The position numbers and the translations under genes were made by a program. Of a stretch of DNA of 64,000 nucleotides, positions 1 through 13,425 are shown piece by piece; the stretch's first letter is position 1; each line of letters opens with the position of its first letter. Source of the DNA: Brachypodium distachyon (lineage: Eukaryota; Streptophyta; Magnoliopsida; Poales; Poaceae); NCBI RefSeq assembly GCF_000005505.3, contig NC_016132.3, forward strand, positions 5,580,001-5,644,000, read 5' to 3'. The notes beneath the pieces are model-generated. The model was given only the letters and a program-made list of their open reading frames with translations. It was not told the origin of the DNA and did not search any database.

Positions 1-1362
1 GGACACCCGTTAGTCTTTTTGCTTCATCTACAATGCACTTTTTAATTGGTTTAAATTGATTATGTCCTAAAAACAATAGCAATAGAACATTACAAACAGG
101 ACTGGATGGTTGTATGGTAGGGTTTCGTGTCCAAGTTAAATACATTAGGGCTTTATTTCAGAATTTAACAAGCACTATTCTTTCAGTGGTAAGTGACACA
201 CCGCGAGCGAGACACATGTGTTGACTTTATCAACCTCAATATCTACTAACTTGGTCTCTCATACTCCGTAGATGCTTATAGAGAGAGGGTTTGTGTACGT
301 GCATATTTGTGAGCGTCTGTGTTTGTGCCGTGTTTGGAAGAAAAAAAACCCTCCAAACTTTGGAATTTTGTATGGTTCTAAGTCTAGCCCGCCTATCTTC
401 AATTTCTGGCTCTCCCCTCAGAATTTTACCCATGACAAAAAAATTCTGCTAGAGATTAAGTGCTCATCCTATCATACATTGGTTGGGATACTGGTAATCG
501 GTAACTGCTCGATCGGCTTGGGATCACGAATTAATCGGAATCAGCCGATTAGCTGATTTAATAATTGTCTAGTTTTTTTTTAAAACCCTAGGTTTGCCAA
601 CACTAAAATATGCTAATTCGACAAGTAAATTGTACTTGTCCGCAGTAGTTAGGGGAACACCAAAACAGAAGAGGAAGCAGCGATCTAAAAAAAAAACAGA
701 AGTGGCAGCATCCGCAGCATGTATGGCCAATTTGGTGTTATGGGAAGGAGGGGCCAGTAAGTCAGTTGTCAGAACTATTAATTGGACCCGGCGACGCCTT
801 TTCGAGCCAATCAATCGTTGAGCCGGCTGATATGCTATCAACCAAGATCATAGCCCCTAGGAAGATAGAGATCGCTCTCTGCAACAAGGATAAGAATAAT
901 CGCTGCATATACGAAGCAGATGAGCACAAGACGAGATGAGGCGAAGCAGTTGCTTGTGTGTGTGTGTGTGTTTTGACACGCGAAGCAGTTGCTTGTGTAT
1001 TCCAAGCAAACAGCGACGCCGGCCCCTCACGTACAAGTACAACCGGGCGGTCCGGGCCCTTGACGGAATATGGGGTCCCGCATGCAGCGCGTGTCTGTGA
1101 GCAGATAGATATTCCTGTTCCGCTCCTCGTGCGCGGCCGGACAAACGACCACGCTCGCCGCTCGCGGACGGAAGAATATCCAAAACCCGGATTGGAAACA
1201 GCCCAACAAATGTCTTCTTTTACGAGCAGCACCAAGTCAAATGACCCTTCTCTCCTCTCCCTCTCACGCAGTTCACACACTCCCGACTCCTCTCCTCCGT
1301 TCTCTTCTCTGCACATCCAAGCAAAACCTAAGCAAGCAAGGGAGCAATTCGCCCAGGCTCGC
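1..1362. other. Upstream flank of the DUF2358 gene
   Basis: No recognisable gene was seen. The stretch is AT-rich up to about 900 and then becomes GC-richer toward the first gene. It holds a short TG microsatellite at about 956-970, flanked by two near-identical copies of a CGAAGCAGTTGCTTGTGT segment. The last 150 bases are CT-rich, as expected for a grass 5' UTR/promoter. Confidence 0.5.
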
Positions 1363-4083
1363 ATGGCTAACCTCCTGCACCTGCCGGACTTCGCGGCGGC
1401 GGCCAGGCCGCCCGCGGCATGCTCCGCGCGGAGGAGGGGGAGGGTCGTGGCGGCGGCGGCCCGCGGGCGCGTGAAGCAGCAGGAGGAGGCGGGGAAGGGG
1501 AAGGGGCGGGTGATCAGGGTCGCGGACCCCGTGCGGGAGGGGAGGCTGCCGCTGCAGCCGCCGCCGCCCCTCTTCTCCGTGCCGGTAACGCCGGCGCCCG
1601 AGGCGCCTGAGTCACCGGCGGCGACCGGGCGGCGCGACGACGACGAGGAGGAGAGGCGGAGGTACTACCTCAACCTGGGCTACGCGATCCGGACGCTCAG
1701 GGAGGAAATCCCCAACGTCTTCTACAAGGAGCCCAGCTTCGATATCTACAGGTTTGTGCGGCTCTTTTTTCGTTGGGTCTTTCTCCATTTTGATCATTTT
1801 TCGAGTTAAGTGAGCATATTTTAGGTGGCAAGCGATTGAATTGATTATCACGGTGATCTGTTTGTAGTTAATTTATAGGGGAAGATATGTGGCAGACTGA
1901 CAGTAGCTTCTGACTGGAACATGCATATATTTGTTAAGCTACCTCCGAATTTCTTACATGCTTCTGTCGCTAAGTAGTTGCACTGATGGAGTAATTATGT
2001 GATTGTTGTTGACTGATAGAAAATGGATATGTTGTCTCACAATACTACAACCCTTCTAGATTAGCCTTGCACTAGTCTTGACACCAATGTAGCTAGTCTT
2101 GAGGCTTTTGGAGTTGGGATCAATTACTTGGCACCGCAGCTAGTTATTGAACCGCCTACTAATGTGCTTCTGCTATCAACCATCTGAAGAACCATGTTTC
2201 AGAAATGAATGATCAAATGAAGCTCAAGTATTTATCCTTATATATAATGTTTGATTAGGAGATGGATTGTCCTGTGGATGTGAATTGGACCTATTGTTTG
2301 TAGATTTGCCCAATCTATTATTTAGTAATTCAGTTTTAGATACTATTAATTTTGAGGTGATGAAATTGACCATGTAGTCTTGATTCTGAGTTGAACATTG
2401 CTACAATGAAGTAAATGAACTTGAATGTGGACTGAGAGCAGAGGTTATTTGCGCTAGGCTTGACCAGTAGCGCTACACTCATGAACCTATATTGAACTAG
2501 GGTGGGCAATCAAGGAGGAAGGCCACTAGTGATGCATGGTCTGGCAGAAATGAATGACCGTGCTGATCAAGAGTTGTCTAGGCCGCCTCTTAGTTGGGTC
2601 GATCATCATTAATAAATGCTGATGTCTCAGCACCTTTTAGTTGTCCTTTTGGCCTTCTTCTTTCTTTTATCTGGGCATCCTATAGCGAGGTTCTTGCTCC
2701 CAAGTTTCTACCTTGTTTTATGTTTTGGAAGATTTATCTTCTTAATGCAAAGACAGGCAGTTCTTTTACAAAGATAACCTTATTTAGGTTCTTATTTTTT
2801 TCTTGCATTGGTGGTTGACACATAGTTCCCTTTCTTGTTAGCATATTAAGACCATCTTGTTTTAATACTTACCAATTAATTCAAGCAATATGACATTTAG
2901 TTCACCTGATCTTTTCGCTTGGTTTGTTGTCTAATTTACAATGTAGATGTGACCAAACATTTATAGATATGACCCCCCATCAGTTGCTTCCATTCGTTTT
3001 TCTTGTGTTCATCTTCTATTATTGTGTGAATATCAAGCTCATGAGGTTGACTCCTAGATACTCCCTCCGTTTCTAAATACTTGTCGCTGTTTTAGTGTAA
3101 AGTTGAACTAAAACAGCGACAAGTATTTAGGAACGGAGGGAGTAGCTTTTAGGCTCTAACCAGTTAAGTTTCATGCGAATGAGCAAATCATAAACTAACT
3201 TGCATCCTGAGCCTGCTTTTGAATATCCCCTATTCCGCTGAACTTTATAGTAACTTTATTTGGCCAGAACTTGAAGGAAGAGGAACAGAAAAATACAGTA
3301 CCATATGTTGTATCTAAATTACCAAGGTCATACTACACGGCGGCATGTTATATTGTTACGGTCTTGGCAAAGTTCAAACTTCACCATGTGTATGTCTTGT
3401 TTAACGATTGGCAAAAGTTGCTCCAGTGAGTTGAGTAACTTGATTCTGCAGCTGTTGATATTGCTTCTGTTTCCCAACTTAATTCATTTATGTGGTCTGC
3501 AGACTGCATTGCATGAAGGTCGAATTTTCTTGTACAGATTTTAATGTCAAGTCTTTATCAATTTTTTTCGTAACTCTGTTTGTTACTGTTTTCCAGAGAT
3601 GATATTGTCTTCAGAGACCCTTTCAATAAATTTGAGGGCATCGACAATTATAGAAGTTTATTCTGGGCATTGCGCATTACTGGCCGGATCTTCTTCAAAG
3701 CATTATGGATTGATATAGTCAGTATATGGCAGCCGGCTGAGAATCTTATTATGATTCGCTGGATTGCCCATGGCATTCCTCGAGTCCCATGGGATGGCCA
3801 TGGCCGCTTTGATGGTGCCTCTGTTTACAAACTTGACAGGAATGGCAAGATCTATGAGCATAAGGTGCATAACATTGCTACGAACCCACCAACAAAATTC
3901 AAGGGCCTGTCTGTCGAAGAGCTAATCAGAACACTTAGCTGTCCATCCACTCCAAAACCAACTTATTTTGAGGCTTCATCTCAATCTTTGATTGATGCGC
4001 CATTTCATTCGAGATTGACATGGATCAGACACTACCTTTCGTTGTGCCATACACTTTCCCTAGCAAATGTGGGAAAAGGATAG
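1363..4083 (+). CDS. DUF2358 family protein, predicted plastid-targeted
   Basis: Two exons, 1363-1751 and 3597-4083, join in frame (split Arg codon, AG|A) to give 291 residues. The first ~90 residues are Ala/Arg/Pro-rich with few acidic residues, as in a chloroplast transit peptide. An acidic stretch and the conserved part follow: LGYAIRTLREEIP..FYKEPSFDIY, then DPFNKFEGIDNYRSLFWALR, then WIAHGIPRVPWDGHGRFDG and YKLDRNGKIYEHKVHNIA. This layout matches the plant DUF2358 family (Arabidopsis At2g46220 type), which has an NTF2/SnoaL-like fold and no established biochemical role. The ATG at 1363 is chosen because it opens the transit-like segment; the frame is open further upstream but has no family resemblance there. 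The 1.8-kb intron carries a Stowaway MITE. Family assignment is firm from memory; plastid location is inferred. Confidence 0.85.
3059..3144. mobile_element. Stowaway MITE in intron 1 of the DUF2358 gene
   Basis: An 82-bp near-perfect palindrome (3061-3142) begins CTCCCTCCGT and ends with its complement GGAACGGAGGGAG. It is flanked by TA dinucleotides, the Tc1/mariner target duplication. The arms pair almost completely around a 12-base loop. Confidence 0.9.
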
Positions 4084-7000
4084 CGTGGTTTTAGCATGAG
4101 GCTTACAAAGTTTTGGCTTATTCGTTGTATTGTAGTGTACCATGTGATTAAGTAGTACTGAATCATACTGACGTATATATGTACATTGATAAATTTTATA
4201 CAGAATAAAGTTGCTCTTAGTCGAGCTATATAAGCTGTAGTGTTGCTCTTGGCTTTTTCTAGGCTTTTAAATTTATCAATCAGCAAGCCAATGTTGCAAT
4301 GCTTTTGTATTGATTGGGATGACATATTTGTGTGGACTCACCTCTTAATTTGTGATAATTATGAAGAATCAAAACATAACGTTCGAGTGAAATAACAAGA
4401 ACGAATAAAGCTGCAATGCTCCGTTCTCCGACAAGGTCAGCTCCCAAATCATGTGCCAAGTGCATGTAGCGTCACGCCAATAGCTGCAGCAGCTAAGCAT
4501 AAGACTTCCTACAAAAGTATTTCTTAGAGCAAACTTCCTACAGAGTAGTATCAGGTGCAAGGTCAAATGAACGCGCAAGGGCAATCTTACATGAACACAC
4601 ATAGCAAGAGCAGAACAAGAATGAAGAAACATCGGTGGTAGGAGTACTAGATTTGGAAGTGGGAATACCGTGTTCCAACTCCATGTACTTCCTCTATCCA
4701 ACAAAAGATGTCTCAAGTTTGTAAAAATTTGGATGTATCTAGACATGACTTAGTGTATAGATGCATTCAAATTTAGTCAAAGTTGAGACATCCTTTGTTG
4801 GACGGAGGGAGTATCATAATTGAACATACTTCTAAAATAACAGTCGGCACCTTACCGTAGTAATTCAACCACCATTGACATTCTTTCAGGGAGTATCACA
4901 AAAGTTCAGGCTCTAGCTTCAACCACGAAACGGGCCATTTAAGCCCTCAATCTTCCAAATTCAGTACAGATAACAACAAATCCTATACCACCTGGATGCA
5001 TAGGGCAGATATAGAATGAGAAAGAGCAAAAAGATTTGGCAGCCATTAATCTATTTGACCATTGAATTTATTGTAAGTAGAAACACTGTTCCACATCAAT
5101 ATCTCAGTTATACCGAGTTCTTTACACCAGTAGTGATAATCTCAATGGAAATCTAATACTTTTCATATTCTTCGTGGCGAAGCCCACAACAGCGGGTCAG
5201 TGTGTACAATGGCCAGAAATGATTTGTGGTGTCTATAGCAGCAAGCAAGCGGTCTACAAAATTCAGCTTGATTTGGAAATGGGAACGTTTCACATTTTAT
5301 AGAAGCTTACTCAGCTTCACAAATGGTAATCACATATTGATAGGAAGGATCCATGTGCTGCACTTACTCTGATCCTTCATATCCCCAGATACCGAAGTTA
5401 CAAAATATACAACTATCGGTGAACCGTTTGATCCAAACCAAAATAATAATACGTAGAGTAGTAGTGTTGAGTTACATAAAGATAGACATGATACTTTGAT
5501 GCGATGCATATGTGAACCATCTGAACGGATCCTAAGAAAGAGTGGCAACACTGTGCTCCTTGATTTGATACCTTAGCTGCGTCCTTTACATACAAGCTAT
5601 AAGTTATTTGTCCTAGTAGTGGGTAACGCAATACTATTATTATTCCACGTATGCATCGTAATATATTCGAGAAAGCTATAATGATTCTTCACCAAAGGGC
5701 TGTAAGGGGCCTACCTAAATCTGAGTGTTATTGCGAGAAGATGTGTCTTAGGACACCTCTGTAGTAAATGTTCAGCACACCTTTATCATCTTGCATTGAT
5801 TAAATTTGTCATCCTGTTTAGAAACTACCTTAACATCTTCATAGTTCATTTCCAGTAGGGAACTTTTATTGGTTAATTGCATATAAAAGAAAATGCTCGA
5901 GGAACAACATAATGAGTTACCCGAAAAGACAAAACACCAAAATTTTGCAAATTATTTCATAATATTATAGTTTAAATCTTGACACTAATGTATAGTCGTT
6001 GAAATAATAGTACAAGTCTTGTCTTGCAGATGGCAAGAAGTCAGTGCTGTCATTTATAAATTCGAACAAGTATATATATCATGCCATTGCAGTTATGCCC
6101 TGATAAGGTTCTGTTATTAAACCATTCATAAACTTGTGCAGCAAGTGTGGGAAGGTGGTAACCATGTGGTGAAAGGGGAAATGGCCATGTGAGAAGCAAA
6201 GTTGGCCATGGTGATTAGAGGCAGTGTAGTGAGCTGCAAGGTAGTAGTGATGGTGACAGAGAAGAATTGGCAAATTTAACTGCTTGTCTATTACCATATT
6301 AATATTGTGATAAGTCAAGTTCTTGAGAAACCTACTTTTGGACAGATTAGCGACAGAAAGGGCATTACTATTGGTCAATGGTTATTCAACATGTATTTAG
6401 CTTACATTCTTAACAGAAGAATACAAAATTAAGTTTGTTGATTCAGACAAGACTATGTCTACATAAATATCCAGCTTTAAATTTATAAATGAAAATCAAT
6501 ACATTTCAAAGAGTTCATAATGACAATGCAGATCTAACATTCCAATACAAGTTGGCATCTACAATGAAATACACCATATAACAATCGAAGGTGGTGAGCC
6601 CTCTATTTACCCCCTCTCATCATTTTCTTTTTCATTGGTCCAGTAGTTCCTATCTTTCAACTATTGTTGTTTTAGCTGCACAAAAAACACAAGGGATATT
6701 TCACGGTGAAGGTAAAATCGATCTTTTTTTAGTGTACAGAAATTAGGACATGTTGTTAAAAGTAAAGAGGTGTTAAATTCAAGGGAATGGATTGCAAATT
6801 ATTCCTGGTTATGCTTTTGGAAGGAATGGGATGCCACACCGTTTTCTTACGTGTCTATACACAGTTGGCCCAGTGAAGATTTTGCAATCCATCATTTTCA
6901 TGTTGGGCTCACTGGCAGCACTACTCCATGCAACCTCTAATCCCAACATCGTTCCACACGCGGGAAGGCCACGTGGAATCTGATACCATGTAGCATGAGA

Positions 7001-7403
7001 TCACAAGCTTTGCAGAATCTTCTCTCTTCATGTTTTCAGTCATTGAAATGTTCAGTTCAGGTCCACAGTCCTGTGAAAACAGAGGTAAAAAAATCATATC
7101 ATATTTGCGCATGCATGGGCACACACAAAAAACTTTGCATTGCATAAAGAGTGAGTAAATCAGAGATCATATAATTTTAAGCATCCTCATGTGACAACAG
7201 GAAACACGAGAAACATGTGCATTTCCAAATGATGTACGGAGTTCATTTAACTTTCTTGTTTGCCAATTTCTGCCTAATTTATATATCATCCTAGCAAAGT
7301 ATATAATGAAATATGATAATAACCAATCTCTTTACCTTAATTTGCATATAAATCTAGTCACTACATTCTGCAGGCACCATGTAACCTAAGATGTGCCTTC
7401 CAG
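4084..7403. other. Intergenic region without a recognised gene
   Basis: AT-rich, with many short frames and none showing family resemblance. It holds the 3' flank of the DUF2358 gene and one Stowaway MITE at about 4.69-4.81 kb. The rest appears anonymous. Confidence 0.5.
4686..4813. mobile_element. Stowaway MITE
   Basis: Element of about 124 bp between TA dinucleotides. The left end reads CTTCCTCTATCCAACAAAAG and the right end is the complementary CTTTGTTGGACGGAGGGAG. The inner arms (GATGTCTCAA / TTGAGACATC) also pair. Confidence 0.85.
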
Positions 7404-7972
7404 TTTGAGATCTAGATGCCACAAACCAAGCTGCAGAGCTGTTGCACAGTTTGGCAAAGGATTTAAGCAACATGAAGTGGAGCCTTCAAACTAGCCTACT
7501 CAAGCATGTGCATGTTTCAACTGAGCGTCCACAACGCTCAATTGCCTTGCTCTCCTACCTTTTTACTGTAAGTCATGAAGACGGCTCTACCAAGGCACGG
7601 TCAAAGACCTCAAGAGCTGTCACTTTTAACATCAACACCAAACAATCTGACGAGACAGAAAGTAAGATAACTGAAAATACAACAGCACAATTGACTGGTC
7701 CCCTCCAACCTGAATCCTAGCATGAGATGATGAAAAGGCAGCAGAGGAGGTTGCATTTGTGGCCTTCTAGAGAGGTCGATGATTTCGAAGATGATGAAAA
7801 TGTTGTTTCTGTTATGATACTGAGGATGCGTGCACTTGAAAGCACCACAGCCCTGTCCCTTATGACTTTCACATCGCTACTGATTGAATTTGTTGCTAGG
7901 CTTGATCATTTAGTTGAAGCTTCTGAGAAGCTCGCCCAGATGGCCAGGTTAAAGCAGCAGGCTGGAACCTAA
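7404..7972 (+). pseudogene. Aluminium-activated malate transporter (ALMT) C-terminal remnant
   Basis: Two neighbouring frames resemble the cytoplasmic C-terminal half of plant ALMT anion channels. The segment at about 7409-7600 reads NQAAELLHSLAKDLSNMKW, then VHVSTERPQRSIALLSYLFT. The segment at 7727-7972 ends MTFTSLLIEFVARLDHLVEA followed by SEKLAQMARLKQQ, the typical ALMT C-terminus. A stop (TGA, 7406-7408) lies just after a possible acceptor, further stops occur near 7720, and no membrane-spanning N-terminal exons were found upstream. It therefore looks like a truncated, decayed copy. A real gene with unrecognised exons is possible but unlikely. Family call is by recalled motif similarity. 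Confidence 0.6.
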
Positions 7973-9436
7973 CCGTTCAATGACACTGACAAATTAGGGA
8001 TATGCGTAACTACAGGTTATAGAACTAAGTGTTTACTTATCTACCTATTCATTGATCTAAAAGTGTTTTTTACTCTTCCATATAACAGAAAGGGGAAATG
8101 TAACATCAAAGTGTAACATCAAATATACTTGTAAAAGTGTTTAGTTACTGATATCTGTCAGTGGAGCTAGTAAATGTAACATCAAATATGCTTGTCATCT
8201 GTCCCATGCAATGTAACCAGAACTGATTAATCTTAACAGAACAATCAGTGCCATTTATTCTCTGGATTCACTTCCAGCAAAACGAACTGTGGCCTTCAAG
8301 ACAACATATATTTGAGGGTGGTCAATGTGATACACTGTCGATCAATCAAATTGTATGGAGCACTTCAGACTTTTTATCCATTGACACTAATTCTGTTCTT
8401 ATTCGCTGATTGAGTTCATTCATTAGCAAGTGCATTTTCCACTTAGCTAAGCACTAGCGAAGCAAAATTGACATACAAACTACATCATGGAAAAGGAAAT
8501 TGATCTGCTCAACTGTTCATCCTAAGCAGTATCAAACTTAACACATATCATCAGCTTATTGTCTAAAAAAACACCAGCATATAATAGTCACCTCCATCTT
8601 TCTTGCAAAATAAAATAAAAATCACCTCCATCTGCCCAGTTGTAGCAAAACTAGGACAACATTAGGTCGTCCGATGCAAAGACAGACAGACAGACAGGGG
8701 TACCTACACGTACGCTACGTGCTTCACCAGCAAAAAAACAAAAATCACCGCAGCAAACATCATGTGATAAACGCAAGAAATTGCACAACAGTACGAACCA
8801 AACAAGATCATCCTCATCCTACAACTTGGGCTAGGAAAAGTAGGAGAATCAATACAGGCATAACGTCAAGCACCTTGCGCGCATTCCAGGATTGCCCGCG
8901 GGCCGCGGGTGGATATGAGACCCCTCCCAGGCTCCCACCCTCCCAGGGCAACTGCCGAAAGGCATATCGATCAGATCATGGCTTCTTAGGAGCGCCAAGC
9001 CGAGGGATGCTCGCTCGTCGATGCCGTCGAGCTCGTGGCGAAACCGACGATCGCCGAAGACATAGCTGGTGTGAGCGGTGACCGGTGAGCCTGAGACGGT
9101 GCGGGTGTGGTCGCGACAGCAAGCTACGGCCTTCCTTTAGAAAAAAACTGCTGCGGCAACACCCGCAGCCATTCGAGCCCGTTTGGGCCATCTGCAAGGC
9201 TCTCAGTTTCATATGGGTCATTTGAGCCCATTTGGACCGATCCATAATTATGGGCTGGCCAAAGATAGTGGGCCAGTCGGCCTCAGGCCTCTCGAGGAAA
9301 CCGCAGCCATTTGAGCCCATTTGCAGATGCGAGCCAACTACCCGTTCGAACTCTATCCACTCCCAACGGCCAAGAGGAAGCGGCCAGTAACCGCTCAGTC
9401 CGTCCCGCCCCGCCCCGCAGCCACCAAGGCGGCGCC
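7973..9436. other. Intergenic region and promoter side of the PAM71-like gene
   Basis: No gene was recognised. AT-rich to about 8.6 kb, then GC-rich from 8.87 kb. A short element related to CATTTGAGCCCATTTG recurs at about 9.22 and 9.31 kb. The bases just before 9437 are CCGCC-rich, typical of a plastid-protein gene leader. Confidence 0.45.
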
Positions 9437-12400
9437 ATGGCCTCCGTCGCCTCCTGCTCTTCCACCGTATTCGCCTCCTTCTCCTCCATACCCTTCCGAA
9501 ACAGGACGCATCGTCCGTCTCTCCGCCCGCCGCCGCGCCGCGGCTGCCTGCCCGGCCGCCCGGTACAGTTCACCTGACCCGACCGGACCCTCACCTACGC
9601 GCCATGGAAACAGAGGGAAGGTAGAGCTCTAAGTACGTGAATTGCGTCTGCTGCAGGTTCTTAGGTGCCTTGTGAAATCCGAATCGGGCGAGCCGCCGCT
9701 GCTGCGAGCCCCTGTGGTTTCTGACGAAAAGGGGGCTGAGGCTGAGCCGCCCGCCCGGGACCGGGGCGGAACCGCGCCGTTCGATGCGTCGTGTGGGTTC
9801 GCGTTCGCGGCGGCTGCGGGGGTGCTCATTCTCCAGGGGTCGCAGCAGGCGTTGGCCGGCACGCAGTTCATGGGCCTGCAGCCGCCGGCGGACGTGCTGG
9901 GGGATCTAGGGGACATTAGTACAGGTTTTGCTTCAGTTAGGAGAACTGCCTCTACCCTTAGTTTGAAGCTTCTTCTGTTCCGTTTGTTTCCATTTCTTTG
10001 CAAAATAAAAGGAACTGCATCAGTAATCCAGCAAGTTGTGCACCTTTCTGATGCCACATTCGTGTGCAAAATTCCGTTTCAGGCTTTTCTGCTGATCTTC
10101 TTTTCTGAGCTAGGAGACAGGACGTTTTTCATTGCGGTGAGTATATGCATGCACACAGCTAGTACTATTTACCACTGTTAGATTTGGTAGGGGATTTTAT
10201 AATGCTTACAAACATGCTCGATTCGGCAAACTATGTGGTTTATGCGGGTTTGGGGTGTTCACTTCAGGCTTTTGAATTCTGTTGAAACCGGGAGATAGAA
10301 ATAAATCTTACATGCTTAAATACATTCAGTTGAAAATCTGGTTTCACCAAACTGGCAATTCTACAATGAACGCCTCTACTGTTTGTAAATGGACTAATTT
10401 CGTGAGAGAAGTGCATTATGTTTCTATCCACTTTTCACTGTGTGCTCCACAAATAATTTGATAGTAATGGACACCAAAATGAGTCGTTGATAAATGCTGC
10501 AGTTTCGTGTGTTTCAATAGGCACTTTTAGCAGCTAGAAATTCTGGAGGAGTCATTTTTCTTGGCACATTTGGAGCTCTTGCGTAAGTACTACAAACGTA
10601 TTTTTCATGCTTTTCTTTATATGCCTAGTTGCTTCTCCTATACTGTTACATGCTTTCATTGCTTTGTATGCTTCTATTTACAAATTTTAGGTGCAGAAGT
10701 ATCTAGCAGTACATAAATTTTGCTATCGACTGTGAATCATGAAGTTTCATTTTAGTTGAACAGTTCTGACTAAATAAGCTAAGATTGATTTTTTTTCTGT
10801 CATTAACAGAGTAATGACAATTATATCTGTAGTTCTTGGTCGAGCATTTCACTATGTTGATGGCGTCATTCCATTCAGGTAATTGTACTTGTCAAGTCCT
10901 TAAGGACCTTTTATTTTCTGTTCTTGGTTAAGGACCATCACATTGCTGCTCTTATCTGATCATATCTAATTTCTACTATTCATCTTCGCATATGCAGTTT
11001 TGGCGGGTCAGATTTCCCGGTTGATGACCTTCTTGCTGTGTGTCTCTTGGTAAGGGGAATTATCTCAAAAAAAATACATGCACGCATATAACATATTGAA
11101 ATATTTACTCAGAAATCAGCATTTTGGAAGAATTTCAAGTATGTTGATGGTTGTTATTCTTGCATTCCTATTTGAGGTTTTAAAACCGTAACCATTCCTA
11201 ACAAACTTTAATGAATTTTAGGTTTATTATGGAGTTACTACATTGCTTGATGCAGCTTCAGGTGATGGAGAAAAGATGAATGAGGAGCAAGAGGAGGTAG
11301 GACTCTAAAATTCGAATTCTTAGGTTTTTCAGGTATATTATCAAGTTCGAATTTACGAAATTCATATTCTGGATATAAGAAATACCACTTGACTTTAGTT
11401 CATTGAAGTCTTTACTGATGAATAGCATACGCTCTAAAAGTAATATTCATCAAACCTTTTCATTGCCAATGTGGTGTTGTAGTGTTTTACCCTTAGTATA
11501 CCTGCCTATAGCTCAATCTACTTAGAAATAGTTATTTCTCAGTCGACATTGATAACCGTGCGATCAAGATCTTCTCATCTCTTTGTAGTTGCACGAATCT
11601 AACAATCCTTATTGACCTTTTTTTCGTATGGGGAAACCGTTTAAGAGTACTTAAATGTTTCCCTTACATGATTACCATAGTAAGTAGTCTTCAAAAGTAC
11701 TCCATCCGTTCCTAAGTTCCTAAATATAAGATGTTCTAGCTTTGTCCTACGTCAAACTTCTTAAAGTTTGACCAAGCTTATAGGAAAATCTACCAACACA
11801 TCTACAACTCTAAATTAGTTTGTTAATTTTTTCATGATATATATCTTTGTAATATACATATTTGATGTTGTAGATATAAGTATATTTTTCTATAAACTTG
11901 GTCAAACTTTCAGCAGTTTTTTCTTTCGAAAAAACACAAAAGCTTTGCATCTCGATGCATTGACAATGCTAGACTATCTTCCATTTAGGAACCGAGGTAG
12001 TAGTATGCAAAAATGCCATGCATGCAACATCGTGATACAGCAGGAGTTATTATTTTGTTATCGAATCGATAGCTCTTTGCAGTTGTTTGGTGCACTTGAT
12101 TATCTCCTTGTGCTTGACCATATTTCTTTCTTATAGTGAAACTCCTTTATAACACTGTACCGAACAATGGCAGGCTGAGATAGCGGTTTCAAAATTTTCT
12201 GGAAATGGTGCGGGCATAATGTCTGTCGCGAGCACTCTTGCTAGCACCTTTGTTTTGGTTTTTGTTGCTGAATGGGGTGATAAGTCGTTTTTCTCTACTA
12301 TCGGTACATTTCTTACTACCATTGCATAAAAGGGTGATGTTCTATTTTCACAACCAACACTAACATAGTTATGTTCTTTTACAGCACTAGCTGCAGCTAG

Positions 12401-13425
12401 CTCCCCTCCAGGTGTCATTGCAGGGTCGCTTGCTGGTCATGGTGTTGCAACATTGGTAAGATAAGTAGAAACAGTAATAGTTGAGAAAATTCACACAAAA
12501 AGTATAGCTAATGTGCATAGATAAACATCCTCTTGATAAATTATTTGGGAGCAACATGCTAAAGATTGCAACGTTGTAGTTAAATGAATACTGGAATTGT
12601 TTAGTGCTCTGATCCCAACAATCATCAGTATGTTGCTGCGTTGTGTTTTGCAACTGCGATCTCTTGTTGCTCTATTCCCGCATTTGTTAATTAACTTTAG
12701 TAGTCCTTCCATTTATTCTCGAGACAATAGGTTTCTAAGTTCCTCAGTAAAGAACCTCTGCTACTGGGTCATAAACACTACAGCGACTGCATACAACCAG
12801 TTATTTTGTTCCTTGATATATTTTTCAATAGTTTTTATGGAGATTTTCCTTTAACCAATTTCTCCTCCCACAGATTGCAGTTCTTGGTGGTTCTTTGTTA
12901 GGGACATTTCTATCTGAAAAGGTAAAACAGTACTACCATGGGAGGCACACTCACATGTTTACATTGCTAGAGATTTGTAACTTGGATTCCATTTGTTTGT
13001 CATTTGATCAGCCATATATTAACATATGAGTTGCTAATATAATATCAACTGACGAGCTCACCCAAAACCTTAGGTCTTAAGAAAAGGTGGGAAAATCTAC
13101 TCATACTTAAACACAATATATATTTAATATGCAAAATATCATATTATTTTGTTGCCGCCATTTTTTTACAATGAATAGCGTCTCCTTTAGGTACTTTTTC
13201 CAGCTGTGGGCATCAATGTTTTCCGTGTATCTTTGAAAATTGTATGAAAACTATAACTAATGGCTTGCTGATAAAACTAAGATAAATTCTTGCACCATTC
13301 TTCTTCAACAATATGCCTGCATTGTCATTGTGAAGCATTCTCATTTGCAGATTATAGCATACATTGGAGGCAGTCTCTTTTTAGCATTCGCTGCCGTGAC
13401 ACTATTTGAGATCGCGAGTTCATGA
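9437..13425 (+). CDS. PAM71: PAM71 / GDT1-like (UPF0016) chloroplast cation transporter
   Basis: Eleven exons with GT-AG junctions that all keep frame: 9437-9562, 9657-9935, 10083-10136, 10521-10582, 10810-10878, 10998-11049, 11222-11296, 12174-12303, 12385-12455, 12874-12921, 13351-13425. They encode 346 residues. A Ser/Arg/Pro-rich N-terminus looks like a transit peptide. The two family signature motifs are SELGDRTFF (about residues 143-151) and AEWGDKSFF (about 271-279), each opening a three-helix repeat, separated by an acidic loop (GDGEKMNEEQEE). The GDLGDISTGFAS segment before motif 1 and the SGNGAG segment before repeat 2 favour the thylakoid PAM71 (BICAT1) type over the envelope CMT1 type. 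Known role of the family: Mn2+/Ca2+ transport into thylakoids supporting photosystem II. Introns are short except intron 7, which carries a MITE. Length is normal; no breaks seen. Confidence 0.92.
11490..11575. repeat. Short fragment resembling the GAGAAATA MITE family
   Basis: Within intron 7 of the PAM71-like gene, the motif AAATAGTTATTTCTCAGTCG followed by ACATTGATAAC resembles the internal end of the elements at 15.7 and 33.8 kb. Only a fragment can be aligned by eye. Confidence 0.35.
11698..12002. mobile_element. Stowaway-type MITE in intron 7 of the PAM71-like gene
   Basis: About 300 bp, starting TA-CTCCATCCGTTCCTAAG and ending with a degenerate complement (TTAGGAACCGAGGTAG-TA). Internal arms (CAAACTT..AAAGTTTGACCAAGCTTATAG / CTATAAACTTGGTCAAACTTT) also pair. 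It is older or more diverged than the other Stowaway copies here. Confidence 0.75.

Noticed and set aside
958..1362. Upstream in-frame extension of the DUF2358 protein
   Set aside because: No family resemblance, CT-rich leader composition, and the ATG at 1363 begins a proper transit peptide.
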